A DNA stretch of 64,000 nt from Ruminococcus sp. NK3A76 (GTDB lineage: Bacteria > Bacillota > Clostridia > Oscillospirales > Ruminococcaceae): assembly GCF_000686125.1 (NCBI RefSeq), contig NZ_JMMA01000002.1, positions 2,046,001-2,110,000 of the forward strand, written 5' to 3'. The notes under the pieces are model-generated. The model saw nothing but the letters and a program-made list of their open reading frames with translations. It ran no database searches and was not told where the DNA came from. A program made the position numbers and the translations under genes. Shown here in pieces: positions 1 to 8,234 of this stretch (position 1 is the stretch's first letter; each line of letters opens with the position of its first letter).

Positions 1-792
<792 letters not shown>

Positions 793-814
793 TTAAACTA
801 ATTGTTTACTTAAA

Positions 815-1378
815 TCAGGGGTTTGCTACGACCACCATTGCGTGTCTTACGACTCTGTCGCCTAATGTGTAGCCGTTCTGGAGCACCTGTGCTACAACAT
901 TTTCGCCGAGCTGGTCGTCATCAACTGTGCTGACAGCTGTTGCAACATTCGGGTCAAACTCTGTGCCTTCAAGCTCCATAGGCTTTACACCCAGTTTAGC
1001 AAGCGCATCGCCGAACTGCTTGTATATCATCTCGATGCCCTTTTTGAAGTTCTCGTCAGAACACTCGACTGCGAGCGCACGCTCAAAGTTATCGCACATC
1101 GGGAGTATCTCCTCAACAGCAGATGCCTTTGCGCTGTCTGTAAGCTCCAGCCTTTCCTTTGCCGAGCGCTTTCTGAAATTATCATACTCAGCCATGAGCC
1201 TTAAGTATTTGTCCTTCTGGTCCGCAAGCTCAGCTTCGAGCTTCTGCTCGGGGGTCAGCTCCTCCTCTTCTTCTGCTGCCTGCTCAGCGGCTTCTGCTTC
1301 GGGCTGCTCCTCTGCGGCTTCCTGCTGCTCAGCCTGCTGTTCCTGTTCCTCGTTAAGTATCTCTTTCTCGTCGGTCAC
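815..1378 (-). CDS. grpE: GrpE nucleotide exchange factor
   Basis: Co-chaperone that drives ADP release from DnaK. The acidic, Glu/Ala/Gln-rich N-terminal coiled coil (EQEQQAEQQEAAEEQPEAE) is followed by the conserved LRLMAEYDNFRKRSAKE helix and a C-terminal beta domain with GYTLGDRVVRHAMVVV, typical of GrpE. The frame is open to 1429, overlapping hrcA, but no good ribosome site lies there. AAAGGACGG stands about 8 nt before a GTG at 1378, so I choose that start (187 aa, usual GrpE size). Translation is probably coupled to hrcA, which ends 22 bp upstream. Start choice is moderately sure; identity is very sure. Confidence 0.95.
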   Translation of the reverse strand: MTDEKEILNEEQEQQAEQQEAAEEQPEAEAAEQAAEEEEELTPEQKLEAELADQKDKYLRLMAEYDNFRKRSAKERLELTDSAKASAVEEILPMCDNFERALAVECSDENFKKGIEMIYKQFGDALAKLGVKPMELEGTEFDPNVATAVSTVDDDQLGENVVAQVLQNGYTLGDRVVRHAMVVVANP

Positions 1379-1400
1379 TTGTGTATTCCGTCCTTTCATT

Positions 1401-2435
1401 CTATGTCTTAGTCTGCTCATCATCGTCATCTTCTTTTGCTATCATACGGGTTATCCTGTCTGCAAAGTATTCAAGGAATGGAATGAACTTTGCATAATCT
1501 ATCCTCATCGGCCCTATCAGACCAAGCGAGCCGTAGCTCACTCCGTTCTTCTCGATAGGTGCCGTGATAATGCTCGAATTGTGTATCACGAAGCCCCCGT
1601 CCTCAGGCGAGAAATGCACCTTAAGGCCGCTGAAGCTCTCGTTTAAGAATCGCTTTATCTCGTCGTTCTGGTTGTCAAGGAAGGTGATTATCTCGTTCTG
1701 GTCAAAGTCCTTGCAGGTAAGAAGATTTTTCTGACCCTCGACCTTAACCGAATGCGAGCTCATCTCCTGCGACATATTCATAAGTGCTGAAACTATCGGC
1801 GAAAGGCTCATCATATAAGTTCCCATAGCCTCCGACAGCTTCTCAAAGAACTCATCAGACAGCTCATCGACTGCGATGCCCTCTAAGTTCTCCTTGGCAA
1901 AGTTCTCAAAGAATGCAAGCTGCTCATGCGTCAGGTCAAACTGCAGGCGGCAGACCTTATTCTTTATCGAGCCGTTTGAAGTTATCATAAGGATAACATA
2001 CATTCTCTTGCCTGTAGGTATTACCTCGACCTTTGATATCAGCGAGAACTTAGGCGCTGTGCTTGCGACAACTGCCGCACACTTTGTAAGCTCGGCCAGC
2101 GCATAGGAAGCGCTCTCAAACATCTCGTCATCGCTGTTATAAACGCCTGTCTCCGGGAACAGCTCATCTATCCTCTGCTTATCGGCATCTGAGATAGTGT
2201 TCTTTTCCATAAGGCTGTCAACATAAAGCCTGTAGCCCTCATAGGTTGGCACACGGCCTGCCGATGTATGCGGCTGTTCGAGATAGCCCTGCTTTTCAAG
2301 CTCGGCCATTTCGTTCCTGATAGTTGCAGACGAGGCCTTGACATGGTTCATGATAGTCTTACTGCCCACAGGCTCACCCGTGACGATATATTCATCGACT
2401 ACCGCTGCAAGTATTTTTAGCTTTCTGCTGTCCAT
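1401..2435 (-). CDS. hrcA: Heat-inducible transcription repressor HrcA
   Basis: Represses class I heat-shock genes by binding CIRCE. The N-terminal winged helix contains LAAVVDEYIVTGEPVGSKTI and SSATIRNEMAELEKQGYLEQPHTSAGR, both HrcA hallmarks. The C-terminal part has SLGLIGPMRIDYAKFIPFLE, matching the family's conserved end. Start chosen at the ATG at 2435 (AGGTGA before it) rather than the longer open frame to 2477, which would run into the operator. The resulting 344 aa fits the family. First gene of the operon and autoregulated: two CIRCE-like repeats lie immediately upstream. Confidence 0.97.
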   Translation of the reverse strand: MDSRKLKILAAVVDEYIVTGEPVGSKTIMNHVKASSATIRNEMAELEKQGYLEQPHTSAGRVPTYEGYRLYVDSLMEKNTISDADKQRIDELFPETGVYNSDDEMFESASYALAELTKCAAVVASTAPKFSLISKVEVIPTGKRMYVILMITSNGSIKNKVCRLQFDLTHEQLAFFENFAKENLEGIAVDELSDEFFEKLSEAMGTYMMSLSPIVSALMNMSQEMSSHSVKVEGQKNLLTCKDFDQNEIITFLDNQNDEIKRFLNESFSGLKVHFSPEDGGFVIHNSSIITAPIEKNGVSYGSLGLIGPMRIDYAKFIPFLEYFADRITRMIAKEDDDDEQTKT

Positions 2436-2470
2436 TACCTCACCTGCTTTCTCAAATGCCATATGCTGTA

Positions 2471-2497
2471 TTAGCACTTAGGGTCTTTAAGTGTTAG
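2471..2497. promoter_or_regulatory. Degenerate second CIRCE-like inverted repeat
   Basis: TTAGCACTT, a 9-nt spacer, then AAGTGTTAG. This has the CIRCE geometry with two mismatches from a perfect inverted repeat. It lies nearer hrcA and shares four bases (2494-2497) with the perfect CIRCE. It may be a second HrcA site, but this is inference from pattern only. Confidence 0.55.
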
Positions 2498-2520
2498 CAC
2501 TCATCATCTCCGAGTGCTAA
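2494..2520. promoter_or_regulatory. CIRCE operator (HrcA binding site)
   Basis: TTAGCACTC (2494-2502), 9-nt spacer, GAGTGCTAA (2512-2520): a perfect match to the CIRCE consensus. It sits directly downstream of the -10 box of the hrcA promoter on the minus strand, where a bound repressor would block initiation. Confidence 0.97.
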
Positions 2521-2524
2521 ATAT

Positions 2525-2553
2525 AGTATAACCCTTTTTTCGCAAAAAATCAA
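2525..2553 (-). promoter_or_regulatory. Sigma-A promoter of hrcA-grpE-dnaK
   Basis: Read on the minus strand: TTGATT (2553-2548), 17-nt spacer, TATACT (2530-2525), followed within a few bases by CIRCE. Confidence 0.85.
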
Positions 2554-2681
2554 GAGTTTATCAGCAATTTTTCTGACAAATAACAGACAAAATACCGCTC
2601 CAAATTTGTACATTCTGCACAACACATGAGTATATACTATATTTATAATATAAGACACTCCCCCGCACGACAAAATAACCC

Positions 2682-2710
2682 TTGACATTAGCATAAAAAC
2701 GTGATATAAT
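2682..2710 (+). promoter_or_regulatory. Sigma-A promoter of tRNA-Thr
   Basis: Perfect TTGACA (2682-2687), 17-nt spacer, TATAAT (2705-2710), 15 nt before the tRNA gene. Confidence 0.9.
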
Positions 2711-2725
2711 ATTACAGTTGCAAAT

Positions 2726-2801
2726 GCTGGTATGGCTCAGTTGGTAGAGCAGCGCATTCGTAATGCGCAGGTCGCCGGTTCGAGTCCGGCTACCAGCTCC
2801 A
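2726..2801 (+). tRNA. tRNA-Thr (anticodon CGT)
   Basis: A 76-nt cloverleaf with encoded CCA. The acceptor stem pairs GCTGGTA with TACCAGC. The D arm contains GGCTCAGTTGGTAGAGC. The anticodon stem GCGCA/TGCGC encloses loop TTCGTAA (anticodon CGT, threonine). The T arm GCCGGTTCGAGTCCGGC is canonical. Its 3' 32 bases form the left attachment core of the island, so the element integrated here and left the tRNA gene intact. Confidence 0.97.
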
Positions 2802-2805
2802 AAAA
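2770..2805 (+). repeat. attL core (tRNA-Thr 3' end)
   Basis: 36-bp direct repeat identical to 48277-48312. It overlaps the tRNA T arm, acceptor 3' strand and CCA. Confidence 0.93.
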
Positions 2806-2806
2806 A

Positions 2807-2849
2807 CTCCCCGACTTTACGCTGCTTGCGTGAAGTCGGGGAGTTTTTT
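2807..2849 (+). terminator. Rho-independent terminator after tRNA-Thr
   Basis: CTCCCCGACTT pairs with AAGTCGGGGAG across a short loop, followed by six T. It lies inside the island, so it was supplied by the element. Confidence 0.9.
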
Positions 2850-2869
2850 GTTTTAGAGATATTTTGTAG

Positions 2870-2889
2870 TTGGTCATAGTTTGGTCATA
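2870..2889 (+). repeat. Tandem TTGGTCATA repeats, candidate integrase arm sites
   Basis: TTGGTCATA occurs at 2870-2878 and again at 2881-2889, just inside the left end. A third copy is at 42259-42267, just inside the internal tRNA fragment. The placement fits arm-type integrase sites; function is inferred. Confidence 0.5.
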
Positions 2890-2920
2890 CCGCTTTTTAT
2901 AACTACGGCATAAATCCAAT

Positions 2921-2964
2921 AAAAACTGCCCTTGTTCATACCATTATTGGTAAGAACAAGGGCA
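2921..2964 (-). terminator. Terminator of the integrase gene
   Basis: On the minus strand TGCCCTTGTTCTTACC pairs, with one mismatch, with GGTATGAACAAGGGCA, followed by a T run (A run at 2921-2925). It starts 11 bp past the integrase stop codon. Confidence 0.88.
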
Positions 2965-2974
2965 TTGTGTTGTG

Positions 2975-4219
2975 CTAAATTGCCTTATTTGTTTTATCAG
3001 CATCTGTGGGATCAGCGTGCGATTTTGTTTTTACTGTCAGCATATTTGAGAGGATATTAGCCGCCTCTTCATCTGCCTCAGCTATGATGTGAAGATATTT
3101 ATTAGTTGTAGCGATATTACCATGTCCCAGACGACCCTGGACCTGTTTCAGGCTTACTCCGCCATAAAGAAGCAATGTCGCCGATGTATGTCTTAAGCTA
3201 TTAAACCTGCGATGTTTTAAACCATATCTTGAAAGAAAGCTGCTGAACCATTTTGTTACAGTGTCAGGGTGCATAAGTGAGCCATTCCACTGGGTAAATA
3301 TCCAATCACCATCTACCCATTGGTCTCCCAGCTTTTCTGCCTCCTTACTTTTCTCTTCTTTAAGCTCATCTAAAAGCTTAAGGCAATAATCGGGTATTGA
3401 AACTGCTCTTGTCTCAAAATCATTCGGTGGTTTGATATCCGTCGGTTTCCCTTTAATCTTATAAGCGGCACGCTCAATTACCACTTTTTTTGTGATATGA
3501 TCTATATCTGAAAACTTAAGACCGACCAATTCTCCCCTGCGTGCGCCTAATATAACAGCAAGCTGTATCAATACACGATACTGCAGGGGCTCATTTTCTA
3601 AACAAGAAAGCATTTGAGCGGCTTCCTGCTTGGTAAATATCTCTATGTTAGGCTTTGTTGCCTTAGGCAAGGTCAGCTTTTTGGAATCAGAAGGATTAGA
3701 GCTAATGAGTTCAAGCTTAACAGCTTGAGTGAGTACAGACTGAACTATTGCAATGATACGCCTTATTGTAGCAGGAGAACGGTACTTATCAAATGTGACC
3801 TTCTCACCATTACGATAGGTCTTGGTAGTAGGCGTTTCAGCAAGATATTTCACGAAATTCTGTATATGTACAGGTCGTATTGCCGAAAGCTTTAAATGCC
3901 CTATCTGCGGATATATCAGCTTATTCAATTCCTGCGAATAGTCCTCATATACAGTCGGAGAAAGTACATTCTTTTTTATCGCAAGGTACTGCTCTGAGAA
4001 ATCTGCAAAGGTAAGGCGGGGGTCATTACTTACAAGACCGTTCTTGCAAGCCTCCTCAAAAAGCAGTGCCTGTTTCTGAAGCTCTTTTTGTATCTGCTTC
4101 TCCGTCATTCCCGGCAAGGGCTTATATGTTGTGCTCTTGACTATCTGCTTATCGTTGATATCAAGTCCACATGAGACCCTTATCCGATAGGTGTTTCCTC
4201 TTTTAGTGATATTTGCCAT
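2975..4219 (-). CDS. int: Tyrosine recombinase / integrase of the island
   Basis: Site-specific recombinase that would join the element's att site to the tRNA-Thr 3' end. 414 aa. The N-terminus (about 1-60) looks like an arm-binding domain, 65-160 like the SAM-like core-binding domain, and 185-390 is catalytic. GARRGEL carries the box I Arg (R227), SLRHTSATLL the box II Arg (R343), LGHG the second His (H365) and TTNKYLHI the nucleophile Tyr (Y374). The usual first His of H-x-x-R is Asn (N340), which is unusual. ATG at 4219 has AAAGGA upstream. It points toward attL, the normal arrangement for tRNA-targeting elements, and has its own terminator. Confidence 0.95.
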   Translation of the reverse strand: MANITKRGNTYRIRVSCGLDINDKQIVKSTTYKPLPGMTEKQIQKELQKQALLFEEACKNGLVSNDPRLTFADFSEQYLAIKKNVLSPTVYEDYSQELNKLIYPQIGHLKLSAIRPVHIQNFVKYLAETPTTKTYRNGEKVTFDKYRSPATIRRIIAIVQSVLTQAVKLELISSNPSDSKKLTLPKATKPNIEIFTKQEAAQMLSCLENEPLQYRVLIQLAVILGARRGELVGLKFSDIDHITKKVVIERAAYKIKGKPTDIKPPNDFETRAVSIPDYCLKLLDELKEEKSKEAEKLGDQWVDGDWIFTQWNGSLMHPDTVTKWFSSFLSRYGLKHRRFNSLRHTSATLLLYGGVSLKQVQGRLGHGNIATTNKYLHIIAEADEEAANILSNMLTVKTKSHADPTDADKTNKAI

Positions 4220-4247
4220 TTCATCACGTTCCTTTCGTTGTAAACTA

Positions 4248-4277
4248 TTGACACCGTAAGGGAAAACGTGCTATAAT
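4248..4277 (+). promoter_or_regulatory. Sigma-A promoter, divergent from int
   Basis: TTGACA (4248-4253), 18-nt spacer, TATAAT (4272-4277) on the plus strand. It faces the repressor gene and is followed by a terminator hairpin rather than a reading frame. Confidence 0.75.
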
Positions 4278-4283
4278 AAAATC

Positions 4284-4364
4284 GCTACATTTAGCGGCCT
4301 TCCCTTTTGGTGAGGTCTATCTCAACCGTCTGATGCGCCAACATCAGGCGGTTGTTTGTTATTT
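4284..4364 (+). ncRNA. Putative short non-coding RNA ending in a hairpin terminator
   Basis: The transcript from the promoter at 4248-4277 would end at AACCGTCTGATG / CATCAGGCGGTT (4324-4353) plus a T-rich tail, giving about 80 nt with no reading frame. The hairpin also overlaps the end of the convergent repressor gene and could terminate it. The loop-distal strand can pair with a similar sequence in the excisionase leader (AACCGTCTGA, 5454-5463). RNA status is inferred from promoter plus terminator only. Confidence 0.4.
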
Positions 4365-5264
4365 TGCAGAATTAAGGAGATCAAGTACATATTCTTTAAA
4401 TCTATCCTTTTCATCTTTATTATTACTCCATCGATCGAGGGACATATTATTGGTAATATGAATCATTGATTTAATCAAATAATCTAATTCTTTTTTCTCC
4501 CCAATCATTATGTTTTCTTTTATTCTATTTATAATAGTATCAAATCTAAAGCTTTTATACTCTATAAATTCATCATATACTTTTTTATAATCATTGTTAA
4601 AAAAATTAATAAAATCTTTTTCGTCATCATAAGTTATAGGTACCGAATTAAGGCCTTCAACGCAAAAACTGGACGACTTGTCAAGTATTCTAATAATATT
4701 ATCCGGAATAAATGGCCTTGCCTCTGCCAAAAACTTGCTATTTATAAGTTTGAAAAACTCTATTTTGAAATATATATTCCATTTACCATTAATGATTTGA
4801 CTCATTTGATTATAGATTAGATTACAGCAAAATTCATTACTTTTGACACTTTCAAATACAGAATCAATATAATCAAGAGAATCAAATAAACTGTCATTAT
4901 TAATAATACGATTGATCGTATCAAGCCTTGAAATAGTTAGCAGAAGATCCTCATCAGAATCAGTTTTTAATGCATGAAGCTTACTTACCACCTCCTCATA
5001 TAAGCCTGTATAATCACATACGGCTTGTACATCCTCCTTGATAGAACAAACATTCGTAAGTCCAAGCAGCCAATCGGCCGAAACATTATAATGCTCTGAT
5101 ATTTTTTTGAGTATGTATATATCAGGATTTCTTAAACCTTTTGTATACAGAGAAATCGCTTGGCGTGATACTCCTATAGCATCAGAAAGCTTGGCTTGAT
5201 TTTCATTTTTTTCCTTCATAATAGCATTTAATCTAGAAGAAAAATCCTCTGAAATCTGTTGCAT
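4359..5264 (-). CDS. XRE-family helix-turn-helix repressor (element immunity-type regulator)
   Basis: 301 aa. Residues about 10-65 form a Cro/cI-type HTH: LNAIMKEKNENQAKLSDAIG, VSRQAISLYTKGLRNPD and LKKISEHYNVSADWLLGLT. The rest (about 75-300) is an acidic, Lys-rich helical region with no motif I recognise and no S24 protease Ser/Lys dyad, so it is not an obvious LexA-type self-cleaving repressor. It is transcribed divergently from excisionase and primase, and inverted repeats overlap the excisionase promoter, so it probably controls that promoter (inference). Lower GC than int. Confidence 0.9.
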   Translation of the reverse strand: MQQISEDFSSRLNAIMKEKNENQAKLSDAIGVSRQAISLYTKGLRNPDIYILKKISEHYNVSADWLLGLTNVCSIKEDVQAVCDYTGLYEEVVSKLHALKTDSDEDLLLTISRLDTINRIINNDSLFDSLDYIDSVFESVKSNEFCCNLIYNQMSQIINGKWNIYFKIEFFKLINSKFLAEARPFIPDNIIRILDKSSSFCVEGLNSVPITYDDEKDFINFFNNDYKKVYDEFIEYKSFRFDTIINRIKENIMIGEKKELDYLIKSMIHITNNMSLDRWSNNKDEKDRFKEYVLDLLNSAK

Positions 5265-5330
5265 TCATTCACACTCCCCTTCGAATATTAGTTATGTTTT
5301 GTTGTTTTTATAAAAATATTGTAACTAAGT

Positions 5331-5372
5331 GTTGACAAGTCATTTGTGGTGTGATATAATATTATTGTCAAC
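5331..5372 (+). promoter_or_regulatory. Excisionase/replication promoter flanked by an inverted-repeat operator
   Basis: TTGACA (5332-5337), 17-nt spacer, TATAAT (5355-5360). GTTGACAA (5331-5338) and its exact reverse complement TTGTCAAC (5365-5372) bracket the promoter. A third near-copy TTGTCAAG lies at 5415-5422. This fits operators for the neighbouring XRE repressor. Confidence 0.78.
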
Positions 5373-5455
5373 AAAGATTTACTCTATAAACCATTCTACT
5401 ACAAAGCTTAACATTTGTCAAGTCCATAATAAAAGAAAGAGGTGATAAATCAAAA

Positions 5456-5484
5456 CCGTCTGAGTGATTCCAGCACCCAGACGG
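5456..5484 (+). other. Leader hairpin upstream of excisionase
   Basis: CCGTCTGAGTG pairs with CACCCAGACGG with a short loop, about 85 nt after the start point. No T run follows, so it is not a clear terminator. Its 5' arm resembles the terminator arm at 4324-4335. Confidence 0.5.
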
Positions 5485-5598
5485 CAGATAGGCCTATTAA
5501 AGCCTGTCGTGGAAGCCAATTCAACCAATAAGCTTTCCGTTTTAATTATAACATAAATGGGACGGGAATGCAAGCCCATAAAGGCAGAAAGGATAATA

Positions 5599-5817
5599 AT
5601 GAAAAGTGATTTTATTGAACACGCAATTCCTCGCATGAGGACGATAAGGCAGACAGCCTCTATGCTGGATCTTCCGGAACATTACGTTAGATCGTTGGTT
5701 AGAGAAAACGAAATCGTTTTCGTGAAAGCAGGCAACAAGGTCCTTATCAACGTTGACAAGCTCATTGAGTATCTAAACATCGGAGGCTTCTCAGCTTCTG
5801 ATTCAAACGGAGGATAG
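5599..5817 (+). CDS. xis: Excisionase-family small HTH protein
   Basis: 72 aa, MerR/excisionase-like HTH: MRTIRQTASMLDLPEHYVRSL followed by VRENEIVFVKAGNKVLINVDKLIEYL, the pattern of HTH_17 proteins in Bacillota integrative elements. These direct integrase toward excision. The open frame extends to 5557, but AAAGGA lies 7 nt before the ATG at 5599, so I use that start. It is the first gene after the 5332 promoter, 3 bp before the primase-helicase frame. Role as directionality factor is inferred from family and context. Confidence 0.82.
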   Translation: MKSDFIEHAIPRMRTIRQTASMLDLPEHYVRSLVRENEIVFVKAGNKVLINVDKLIEYLNIGGFSASDSNGG

Positions 5818-5820
5818 GGC

Positions 5821-7644
5821 ATGGACATAAATGATTTGATTAAGTATTTTAACGAAGCGTGAGATAATGGTAAGGATTCATTTCTTGCATGTTGTCCAGC
5901 GCACAATGATACTCACCCTAGCTTATCTATAACAAAAGCCGCTGATGGCAGGATACTTCTTCACTGCTTTGCGGGATGCTGCGTGGAAGACATAGTTAAA
6001 GCAGCAGGGCTCACTCTGAAAGACCTTTACCCTGGCACCAACAAGCAGTCAAGGGCATCTGTTAATAATCAAGTTGATGCCGAGTATATCTATAGAGATA
6101 AGCAGGGCAATGTAGCCTTTAAAAAGGTAAGGTACCATGACAAAAGCTTTCGTTGGCAGTTCTTTTATGGGCATGAATGGAAAAACGGCAGAGGCGGCCA
6201 AAAAGCACCTTTATATAGACAGCATGAGTATGGAGATCGCAAATGCCTCTATCTGGTTGAGGGCGAGAAAGACGCCGACAATATGGCGGCTATGGGATTT
6301 CCAGCGGTAAGCCCTCCCGACGGGGCTAAAAGCAAGTGGTATGATGAATACACCGAGTTCTTTGCATCGAAACGTGTCTGCATTATCCCAGACAACGACA
6401 AGCCCGGCAAGGACTTCGCAAAGCTAGTGGCACAGAAAATCAGCGACAAGGCTGAACTTGTAAAGATACTTTACCTTTCAAAAATTTGGAAAGATATCCC
6501 CGAGAAGGGTGATGTAAGCGACCTGTTCTCGGCCTTCCCTAACGACGGTAAGGAGATGCTTGCAAAGCTTTCAAAGAATGAAAAGCCTTTTGACAGGGCA
6601 CAGGCCGAGAAGGACAGCATAGGAATCATTTGCCTGTCAGATGTTCAAAGCATGATGACAGACTGGTTATGGTACCCGTATTTACCTAGAGGGAAAATAA
6701 CACTACTGACCGCAGATCCGGGAACTGGCAAGACCTTTTTAAGTCTCTATATCGCTGCAAGGGTGTCAGACGGCGGGGCGTTCTTTCTTGAAGCTAATGG
6801 CAGAGCCCCTATGAATGTTGTATATCAGACCGCAGAGGACGGTATTGCCGATACAATTAAACCGCGTCTTGAGCTTATGGGTCCTATATTTAAAAACAAA
6901 TACATGATCGACGAAAGCAGTAAGGGGCTGTCCTTATCAGATGAAAGGGTGGAGAGCATTATGAAAGTGTATAAGCCTGCGCTTATAATATTTGACCCAT
7001 TACAGGCTTATCTAGGGGCGGATGTAGATATGCATCGAGCCAACGAAGTTCGCCCTATACTTTCAAGAATAGGCAAGCTTGCCGAAAAGTATAACTGTGC
7101 CGTTATTTTCGTAATGCACCACAACAAGATGTCGCAAAACAAGGCACTTCATAGAGCTCTGGGCACGATAGATATACCTGCAATAGCAAGGAGTATGCTC
7201 ATACTAGGCAAAGATCCTGAAGACCCCTCGGTGATAGTAATGTGCCACGAGAAGAGCAGCTTAGCCCCAAGCGGCCAAAGTATTAAGTTCAGAATAGAGC
7301 CGCAGCATGGCGGCATAACCTTTATCGGCACATGTGACCTTAAGGCGGATGACATATTGAACCCTGTCCATAGGCATGAAAGAAATAGCAATAGAAGCGA
7401 CGAACTTGAAGAACGCCTGATCATGCTGCTGGAAAGCAGCGGCTACGCCGATTATAATGATGTCAAAAAGCTACAAGACGAGCTTGATATAGGAGACACT
7501 ACCTTAAAAGAAGTAAAGAAAAAACTTAATATCAAAAGTCTAAAGATAGGCTTTAAGGATCCTAAACACTACTGGCTGGCATCGGGGGCTGACAAAGAAG
7601 CGCTGAAAAAAGAATTGCAAAGCAGACTCTGTTTCGATGATTAG
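5821..7644 (+). CDS. Primase-helicase replication protein (CHC2 zinc finger, TOPRIM, RepA-like ATPase), interrupted by an early in-frame TGA
   Basis: Likely element replication protein. From ATG 5821 (GGAGG upstream) the frame hits TGA at 5860-5862 (codon 14), then stays open to 7644. The zinc-finger residues (CCPAHND, HCFAGC) lie beyond the stop, so the intact protein must have read through this position. Next come a TOPRIM domain (LYLVEGEKDADN, VCIIPDNDKPGKDFA) and a RecA-fold helicase with Walker A ADPGTGKTFLSL, Walker B LIIFDPLQAYLG and VIFVMHHNK. A downstream GTG at 5983 would give a 553-aa product lacking the zinc finger. Nonsense mutation, sequence error and readthrough are all possible. 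Confidence 0.85.
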
Positions 7645-7672
7645 GCCGCATTGCTATAATACAATTATAAAA

Positions 7673-7730
7673 TGACCTTTTCGGGTTAAAACTACGTATT
7701 TACGCCGTTTTACCGAAAAGGTCACTTTTT
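7673..7730 (+). terminator. Terminator after the primase-helicase
   Basis: TGACCTTTTCGG pairs with CCGAAAAGGTCA, extended by TTAAAAC/GTTTTA, then a T run. A second GTATTTA...CCGAAAAGGTC arrangement follows at 7821-7850. Confidence 0.8.
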
Positions 7731-8078
7731 ATTATATGTCCCTTTCGTAACAGAAAAGCCACCTGATATGGTCAATTATAACCTCCGAATAGGTCACCCC
7801 CACCATATCGATAAAAGTGCGTATTTATAGGAAAAAGCGCCGAAAAGGTCGGTGATAATTATTCTTCTAGGAAATCATTATTAATCCTTTTCCGCAGTGC
7901 CCTTTCATCGGTGAAGAGTGGCTTATACAATGCTGTCTCTCACTATAAACTGTATTCCTCTGATTATATACAATTATACTTGAATTAGCGAAAAAAATGT
8001 GTTATAATTATAAAACATAGGCAAATGTGCTAAGAATCACTGCTTGTTAATAAAAGTCGAAGGAATTGAGGTCTTAAT
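7731..8078. other. Gene-free region, possible replication origin; promoter near its end
   Basis: No supported reading frame. It carries a partial direct repeat of the preceding terminator (GTATTTA at 7821 and CCGAAAAGGTC at 7840-7850, compare 7696 and 7713) and further GGTCA/C words, an arrangement seen at iteron-type origins next to replication genes. TTGAAT (7980-7985), 17 nt, TATAAT (8003-8008) is a promoter reading toward 8235. Confidence 0.4.
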
Positions 8079-8215
8079 ATGGAAAAAAGATTTCTGCAGC
8101 AGTTGCTTTAATGCTCAATAATGATAAGAAAAGATTATCAAGGAGTTGCTTAATCAGCGTAGACTCGACAGCTTCCTCGGCTGACAATACCCTAAAGGAA
8201 ACAAGAAATAAGTGA
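8079..8215 (+). pseudogene. Relic of a small secreted peptide gene
   Basis: ATG at 8079 follows GAGG, then a run of six A. In the ATG frame translation stops after 10 codons. Shifting one base after the A run gives KKISAAVALMLNNDKK and then SVDSTASSADNTLKETRNK to TGA at 8213: a Lys-rich start plus hydrophobic run like a signal peptide. This looks like a frameshift in a homopolymer. No family recognised. Confidence 0.4.
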
Positions 8216-8234
8216 AATATAAGGAGGAAAAAAT

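Noticed and set aside
927..1646. 239-aa open frame on plus opposite grpE/hrcA
   Set aside because: Shadow of two certain genes; Ser/Cys-rich low-complexity translation and no ribosome site.
2737..2919. 60-aa minus frame over tRNA-Thr
   Set aside because: Antisense of tRNA and terminator; no homology.
8010..8040. A degenerate sixth GEMM riboswitch (AGGCAAATG near 8022)
   Set aside because: No GACGCAAAGC segment, GAAA-capped P2 or GCCGGTTGCC closing strand.
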